Shown one piece after another: positions 57,335 to 64,000 of a stretch of 64,000 nt of DNA. The notes under the pieces are model-generated. The model was not told the origin of the DNA and did not search any database. It saw only the letters and a program-made list of their open reading frames with translations. A program made the translations under genes and the position numbers. How positions within the stretch are numbered: position 1 is the stretch's first letter; each line of letters starts with the position of its first letter. Source of the DNA: Lithospermum erythrorhizon (lineage: Eukaryota > Streptophyta > Magnoliopsida > Boraginales > Boraginaceae); contig JADFUC010001346.1 in the NCBI GenBank assembly GCA_019722365.1, forward strand, positions 372,001-436,000. Reading direction: 5' to 3'.

Positions 57335-58275
57335 CTAATACTAACTTGAAAGACATTATTAACTTTAACTTTAAATTCAAAAAATCAAAACAATTATTTA
57401 AAATCCAAAAATGATATTATAAAAAAATATATATAACAATGACTATATTGGGATCTAAAAATATAAAAATAATTTAGTCACATGAAACATAATACATTAA
57501 ACAATATATTAACTTTAAGTGGATTAATATATACACCGCTTAAGGCTAACAGAATAGTACACACAGAAATTAGAAATTATGTTACCACATTATTATTAGT
57601 ATAATTAAGATATTATAAAGGCCATAGACAGACTTAATCCACGACCGTGTACCTGGAATGTTGAAACATATATATCAGCAAATTAGAACTTTTAATTCAG
57701 ATCATACTATCATTATTGTTAAGCTATTTTTTCTTGAGCCTCTCTAGCATCTCACAAGTCAAACAATTATTCTCGAGCCTCCTATCCCATTATCATTGCT
57801 TCAAAATTCAAGTCTCTATATTAATTACCATACTAATCTCTTCAATGCAAAAACAATCGACGCTTTGACTTTTTTTGAATTGAACTTGACCATCAATTAT
57901 TAATTATTCATTATTTTAAAAAATATAAAATTTGTATATAATTGGATTCGGCTTTTTAAAATACTTCCATAATATTAATTTTTAAATATAATTAAAGAGT
58001 AATCAAGCATTAAAGATTTACTGGAGCATGTAGCAAAAGCTCACCATTTCTTGACTGAGTGAGTATTATTATTGTTGTCATACTAATTTTGTTTTAACTT
58101 ATTTATATTTTCTATGAGAACGATATGTAATTATAATAGCATCCACATGCAAATAATATAATATCTAAGGTAAATATAATTATTTACCTAAGTATTTTGT
58201 GTCAAATAAGACAAGAACATGGATAAAAAATCCTAATTAAACTTATCTATATCTATTATGGAGTATAATAATAAT
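57335..58275. other. Intergenic, no gene seen
   Basis: Strongly AT-rich spacer with no recognisable gene, RNA or repeat structure. Confidence 0.45.
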
Positions 58276-58279
58276 AAGA

Positions 58280-58283
<4 letters not shown>

Positions 58284-58342
<59 letters not shown>

Positions 58343-58343
58343 T
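58284..58343 (+). repeat. Compound trinucleotide microsatellite (CAA)n(TAA)n
   Basis: About nine CAA units are followed directly by about eleven TAA units, uninterrupted. Confidence 0.95.
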
Positions 58344-58375
58344 AGTTTCCAACTAATCGAGATACCCCACAACAT

Positions 58376-59460
58376 GCTAATATGATTAATATGACATGTA
58401 AAAAAAATTCTTTTCTTTTTTGAGCTGGATGAAAAGAGAGGAGATGTTGAAATTAAAGATCTTTCATCTTTTGAAACTAATTATCTTTTCGTCAAGTGTA
58501 ATTGTGTTTGCTTCATTATTTGAATAATATAATTTTGGATGTTAATATTATTATTAAATTTCTTTGTTTTAATAAAAAATATTATTACATGATCGATTAT
58601 TATACCCATCCGCTTCAAAATATATTTATCGTTGTATTTAAAGTTGTTTTATTAAGTGATCGCGGGGAAAGCTACATCAGATTATTAAAAGTTACATTAT
58701 AAACAAAAACTACATTGAGATTGTAAAATAGATATTAAAACGCATATCAATCAATTCATTTAAAAATAAATTTTTTCTGGGGATTTATCATATTTCGGTA
58801 TCGATGGAGTAGTATTAAGTTTTTTTTATTTTTAAATTGTTCAATATGTATTACAATAGTATATATTAATAATTTAAGTAATACTAATAAATTATACTTG
58901 AAATAAAATATACTAGCAAAATAAAAATAAATATTATCCAAAAAGGAACCTATCGTATATAAATCGATAATACTAACTAAAGTTTCATTATCGTGTTGGA
59001 GTACCAAAATCATTCTAATACTATTTTGGGGCCAATGTGTTCTCGTGAGCTTGGCAAAACTAATCAAGAGGTTCTACAACATATAACATGATTAACAATG
59101 CCATGTAATAATTTTTTCTTTTCTTAGTCGGTTAAAAGAGATGCAAATAAGAAATTTCATCTTTCAAACTAATTATCTCTTCGCCAAGTGTAATTGTGTT
59201 TGATTATTGATTATTAATTATTTGAATAATGTAATTTTGAAGTTTATATTATTACTAACGTATTTGTTTTACAAAAAAAATTATTGGGATTTATCACATA
59301 TGCGGTTTAAGTTTATGTAAATTACTACTTTTGTTGAATACGTATCAATAATATATATTAATAATTTAAGTAAAATTACTAATAAAATTATACTTGAAAT
59401 AAAATATCCAAAAAAGCAACCTATCGTACTATAAAATTGATAATACCGATTTAAAAAAAT
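58376..59460 (+). repeat. Direct segmental duplication (58376-58980 and 59075-59460)
   Basis: The two copies share aactaattatct, cgccaagtgtaattgtgttt-like, ttatttgaataat(a/g)taattttg and atatattaataatttaagta in the same order. The second copy has lost about 200 bp from its middle. Both contain acctatcgta.ataaa followed by tgataat. Neither codes. Confidence 0.75.
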
Positions 59461-59464
59461 ATTT

Positions 59465-60115
59465 AATCATCAGACATTTGACCGTAATTTTTCATAAAGA
59501 TATTTAAAAAGAAATATTCACGATCAAAAAGATTCCTTCAAAGTAAAAATATTAATTAGAAAAATTAAAGGTGTGAAAGTTTACATAATTTTTGAAATGA
59601 TATCGAATTAAACATAAAAAATATGTCAAATATTTCGGTAATTGACATACGCACGCTAAGGCATTTGTATATATAAAAGTACGAGTTCGGTTGTGTGTTT
59701 CTTCCTTTTTTGAACCGACTAAAATATCCTTACTCAAATAATTCGATTTGGCAATTAATGAACGGAGTTTTTGTAATTTATAAATTTGATATAAACGATT
59801 CCCATTATAAGAAACTTCTTGAATACTAAAAATTGTGAAACAATATAGTTATATAAGTTGAATAGGACTGTTTTTCTTAATAGATTACCTATATATCATG
59901 AATCGTAAGCATTGGCAATCTGATTATCGCGATTAATTAAGTGCATTTGCATATACAGTTTTAAAATCAGAATGGTGAATCATTATTTTTCTTCCTTTTT
60001 TCGATCAAATGATCTTTTATTGGCTTGTCAATTTGGTGTTTTCCGCATGTGTCCGACATTCTACTTCAAGTGAATATTATTGCTTATAAATTCCTTTTAA
60101 ATTACCAACATCTTT
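59465..60115. other. Intergenic, no gene seen
   Basis: AT-rich, without a supported feature. Confidence 0.45.
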
Positions 60116-60120
60116 TTTTA

Positions 60121-60290
60121 TAGTAGAAACTCTTTAAATTAATAATGGATAAATTAATAAATTATTTATGATAATAATTTTTTCGATCCCGACATTAATA
60201 ATGTTTTAAATTAATACTTGATAAATTAATAACTCTATAAATTAATAAATTTCACAGGACCCGATATCATTAATTTATAGAGTTTGTATT
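60121..60290. mobile_element. Short MITE-like repeat with AAACTCTWTAAATTAAT ends
   Basis: The left end gaaactctttaaattaataa is mirrored at the right by cattaatttatagagtttg. Inner copies (gataaattaataactctataa) and the phrase aggacccgatatcatt fit a widespread plant repeat type that I know only by appearance. Confidence 0.6.
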
Positions 60291-60299
60291 GTACCTAAT

Positions 60300-60915
60300 A
60301 ATTGAAATCAATTACTACCTCCATCTCTAAAAAAAAACTGTTTAGTTTATTTAAAGCTAATAAATTTTGTATCATTAAGTGATACTTGATGAAATATAAG
60401 TTAATCAAAAATATTTACGCTTAAACATTAAAAGCAAAATTACCGCCTCTTTAAAAAATTTAGATTTTACAACACATAGTATTTTGTTAAACAAATTTCT
60501 TTATTTTAATCGTGGTATTTGAAAGATGGTCGACCTATTACATTAGTTAAAATATTAATCGATAAAATTTCAAAGTTATAAATCTCAACTAAAGTAGTAA
60601 AATTAATTAATTGTATGTTCACGTTTAATGAGAATTCATATTATTTGTTTTCATCTTCCGACCTTGTATATTTATTTGAATCCGTTATTCTTAACATAGT
60701 CAGATTAGTTACTGATTGTTACTCGGGTTCTTGCTAAAGTTTTGCTATTTGATGTTGAATTATCTAAAAGTGTTAAGTATATTTAACTAACTGTCTTTGA
60801 TGTTTGTTATTTTTAGTTGATTTTCCTTACTGTTATTATTATAAGTAAAATTTCAATCTTACTTGAAAAAAATGGAAGAATGGAAGACCACAAGTAAAAT
60901 TTTAGTTTGAATGCT
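60300..60915. other. Intergenic, no gene seen
   Basis: AT-rich. tactacctccatctct at about 60313 resembles a lone Stowaway end, without a partner. Confidence 0.4.
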
Positions 60916-60919
60916 CACA

Positions 60920-63380
60920 TGTTAGATTTAAGCACTCTCTAAATCCCTTTCAAGCAAGAATCAATAAAACAATGTAAATTTAAATAAACGTAATACGCAC
61001 TTTATATGCTCCCCTCAATGAAAAGTTCATCCCGCTGGGCCGGGCCGCAGTGATCCACTAATAAACCGTAAGATCGCTACAAAGTTCTACCACTACTATA
61101 TAATCTAGCTGCCGCTGAAGATTTTCTCTTATGCACCGAAAATCTCAACTACAGTTCTCCTATCAAGAATCCAAGATAAACTCTCTAGTTTTCAACAAAA
61201 ACTAGGCTCTTCAATACATTAAAAGACTATAATATTATTCTGGTGACGAATTTTCTATTCTATGTATTTTCAGCGATAACTAAACCTCATGTAAACATCC
61301 TATATTTATGTTGTTATTAACCTAAATAGATCAAATTGTGAAATAATGACAAAAACCGCCTAAATTAGGTACTCAATCCAACAACTCTACTTGAAGACAA
61401 ATTTGGATCACCGTCCTCAAACACCATCCTCCCGCAGCCAGCCCTCCCGCCGAGTTCCATCATCCACGAACTCCCACCTAAACATCCCAACTTCGCACCT
61501 TCTTCCAATCCCTAACATCCCGAATTGACACACGAACTTCAGCATCTTCGCCACAACCCCACATTACGCATCAATTACTTCTACCTCTACTCGTGATCTC
61601 CCACTATTTCCCAAAACCTCGGCTTCCCGTTCTTCCTCTTCCTCCTACACTTAATGGTAACCCTTAGCACACCACTTACATGAAGCCACGTACTTCTGCA
61701 TGACACGCCTACAACCACCTTAAGCTCAACCTCTCAAAGACTTGCTGTATCTACATTTAAACTGCTTGCCTCCCAACTTTCAGGTAACAATAACAAATCA
61801 GTTCAGATCTCATCATCAACATTAACATCTACCGTCGAGAAGTTGATTAATAATCTAATAAATCATTAAGGTAAATCTCGCTATGGGCTGCATTTTCTAA
61901 CATCTTAAGGTGAAATGCTTTTTCATGAGAAGTACCTATTATTTGGTGGTTTTCTTTCATATAATGGACGCAAGCCTCTCTCACATCGCCCCTTTCAAGC
62001 GCTGTCTCCTTGGGAAGAACGTTAGTAACTACGCCCAAGCAAACAAGTCCAAGCACCCAGACCATCCAATCATCCATTCATCCTCATCCATCTTCTCTCG
62101 CTTCTCCCCTGGCTTGTGCCTTTCCGCATGTATAATCCTCCATACACATCTTCCAATGGGAAAAAAATCGAGTCTCCATCGAATTTCTACAGATGTTACA
62201 ATTCTTTCACAGTTTGATTTAAACTCACAAAATGCCACGACCAAGCCCGATACCAATTGTTAGGATTTGGACTAAATCCCTTCCATTTCACAACTAATAA
62301 AACGACTAAATAATAAAAATACACAAGACTTTATACATGCTCCCCCAAATGGAAGTCAAACCAGATCATATAGGTAATCTAGTGCTTTAGTATTTTCTTT
62401 ATACACCGAAAAATCTCAACCACAGTTTATCAAGAGAATCTATTATGAATTTATTTCAGATAAACAAATTCATACATCCTGGGATCCTCAAAATGATATA
62501 AATTAATCTAAATACATAAATTAAAATAATTGTGAATATGTGAATTTACAAGCCCATCTCAAATCAAGCCCTGAATTCAATTAGCACCTAAATGTAAAGG
62601 CCTCTAGTCATCAAGACACCCAGGCGCTTGAACTTACATCAGCTTTGCTGTAATATTTGGCTAGATTTGAAAAATCGCAGGGCAATTTTCACCTCTCTTG
62701 ATACCTCGCCATGGAAACGTGAGGAGGCATGCCATTCTTATTTATGAAAATGAAACCCGTATGGAAAACTCCATAGGCCTGACGCCATATACAAACCCAA
62801 GTTCAACCAATAAAGAATGAAATGTTAAATTTGAACTAAACCAAAGTAAGTAAAATCAATACTAACAGTTGCTAATAGTAACTAGTCAGTTACTAAATCA
62901 ACCATCAATTAATCTAATTGAATTTAATTAATTAAGGTTCATCCAATTTGCATTACTAACAAAAACTCCAATCAGAATATCTGTTGATTATATCTGACCA
63001 ATTACTATTATAACGCATTAATGAGTAAGATCTAGCAATCCGCCTGGCAACCCCTTAAATTATCAAGTGAGACTCAAAACTAAAGAAGATACAACAATTA
63101 CTAAGCGAACATCTAACTAGATGAAATCCAACCCGGTAAATGAATCATTGATACACAATTGTCGAACGGTGTCAGAATCAATTCATTGATTTCAAATTAA
63201 CCAAGATAAACTCTAAGTTCTTCAAGAACAAAACTATGTCTTCAATAAGACAGCACCTTAAGACATATTCTATGAATTTTTCTATTCTATGATTTCAAAA
63301 GTTATAAAGTGAAAACTCCATCAAACATCCATAGGCAAAGAGGTATAATCTAGTTAGACTCAAACATTTAAATAACCTAT
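60920..63380 (-). mobile_element. Copia-type LTR retrotransposon relic on the minus strand, with nested insertion
   Basis: Segments 60958-61375 and 62262-62450 plus 63180-63370 correspond, so they are LTRs. Shared landmarks are tttatatgctcccc / tttatacatgctcccc, caccgaaaatctcaac / caccgaaaaatctcaacc, ccaagataaactct in both, and attttctattctatg / tttttctattctatg. The right LTR is broken by about 720 bp of unrelated sequence (62455-63170). On the minus strand the right LTR ends in CTAACAA followed by TTGGTATCGGGCTTGG, a tRNA-Met-type primer binding site, which fixes the orientation. The interior (61380-62255) has only short broken frames. Confidence 0.65.
61847..62250 (-). pseudogene. Non-coding or broken interior of the minus-strand retroelement relic
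   Basis: Two overlapping minus-strand frames of 75-76 codons exist next to the primer site. Neither contains a gag, zinc-knuckle or protease motif that I recognise. They are most likely leader or decayed gag. Confidence 0.3.
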
Positions 63381-63384
63381 TTTT

Positions 63385-64000
63385 AAACCGTCTCCAATAG
63401 CCTTCAATTCAAAAGTTAACACAATAAACTAAAATTTTGTATTTGAATAAATATTGATTTATTTTATATGTTTATTAATGATGCCCAAATGGATTATAAC
63501 GTTATTAAACCTAAATATAATACTATTCTATCATAATAAATTACGAATCCTTCTCGATACTCTTGTATCCTCTGAATATTTCAATAAATATTGATATCTA
63601 ACGGAATATGGTAGGATCCTATACCCAAATTAATTAATCGAAGACATAATGTTGTGTCAAGATTGAATAAACTCTTCTTCTTTTATTTTAAATTATGAAG
63701 GTTCTTATGTATGTGTTTATTTGTAAGGATAGCTGGTCAAAATTCATCAAGTTTTAAGAACTTCAAACAAGTACACGACCAATATGAAGGTAAAAGATAT
63801 GAAACAAAAGTATCAAACACAATGAGCAAAACTGAAAAATTCGCACTTGAAGACATAATTAAGAAAATCGGTACTCACCGATGTAATATCATTATGAAAA
63901 CTCCACATTTAGTTTTTTTTACGAGAGTCCATAATTAATTATTGATGCAATAGGATAATGATAAAATTTCATATTACATTCTTTTAATTCTGCATAACAA
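63385..64000. other. Window end, no supported gene
   Basis: AT-rich. A 75-codon plus-strand frame (63711-63938) is hydrophilic and Lys-rich but lacks any recognised motif or splice context. It could be an exon fragment of something beyond the window. Confidence 0.3.

Noticed and set aside
61910..62263. 117-codon plus-strand frame near the retroelement primer site
   Set aside because: Opposite to the element's direction, no motif, and it runs across the primer site into the LTR.
1..64000. CRISPR arrays, operons, bacterial ribosome binding sites, tRNA or rRNA genes
   Set aside because: None seen. The sequence is plant nuclear DNA, and no regular spacer array or cloverleaf-type A/B box pair was spotted, though a tRNA scan was not possible by eye.

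Overview
This window looks like nuclear DNA of a flowering plant, most likely a eudicot. It is AT-rich, its genes are split by short GT..AG introns, and every recognisable gene belongs to a plant family. The species cannot be fixed from the sequence. There is no sign of a bacterial, organellar or viral genome.

Positions 1-31000 are the gene-bearing part. In order: the 5' end of an unrecognised minus-strand gene with a leader intron (coding 1-156, leader exon about 902-955); a small secreted cysteine-rich peptide gene (+, 2183-2401); a bHLH153/154-type atypical bHLH gene (-, 2472-3521, 5 coding exons); a class III peroxidase of the PRX19 type whose distal catalytic histidine is alanine (+, 7489-8964, 4 exons); a Gyp1-like TBC Rab-GAP (-, 9461-13485, 10 exons); a CML7-like calmodulin-like protein with four EF hands (+, 14724-15185); a PIP1-like peptide-hormone precursor (-, 16688-16918); a purine permease with a 2.85-kb repeat-filled intron (-, 22153-26109); and a group I bZIP factor of the PosF21/VIP1 type (-, 27205-29917, plus a leader exon near 31000). 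I joined the exons by hand, and each model keeps phase through every junction. From memory, the bHLH, CML and group I bZIP genes also lie close together on Arabidopsis chromosome 1 (At1g05-06 region), so this may be a retained ancestral block.

Positions 31000-64000 hold no convincing intact host gene and read as transposon-derived DNA. There is a decayed Ty1/copia element (34078-39174, LTRs of about 0.8 kb) lying between the two arms of an older inverted-repeat element. A second copy of that older element sits at about 18470-19325. A family of roughly 2-kb LTRs has three copies: two solo LTRs (41529-43560 with a perfect 5-bp target duplication, and 52591-54559 in the other orientation) and one internally deleted copy (44256-44990). 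Two related CACTA-like tracts follow (about 45480-50470 and 50876-52180). An inverted copia-like relic with a tRNA-type primer site lies at about 60920-63380. Several MITE candidates, direct segmental duplications and a compound microsatellite fill the rest.

The genes do not form one pathway. Several belong to signalling and stress families (immune-type peptide hormone, calcium sensor, secreted peroxidase homologue, mechanical/osmotic-stress bZIP type). I found no clear new multi-gene system. The best leads are the small Cys-pair peptide, the peroxidase homologue without its catalytic histidine, and the uncharacterised 2-kb LTR family.
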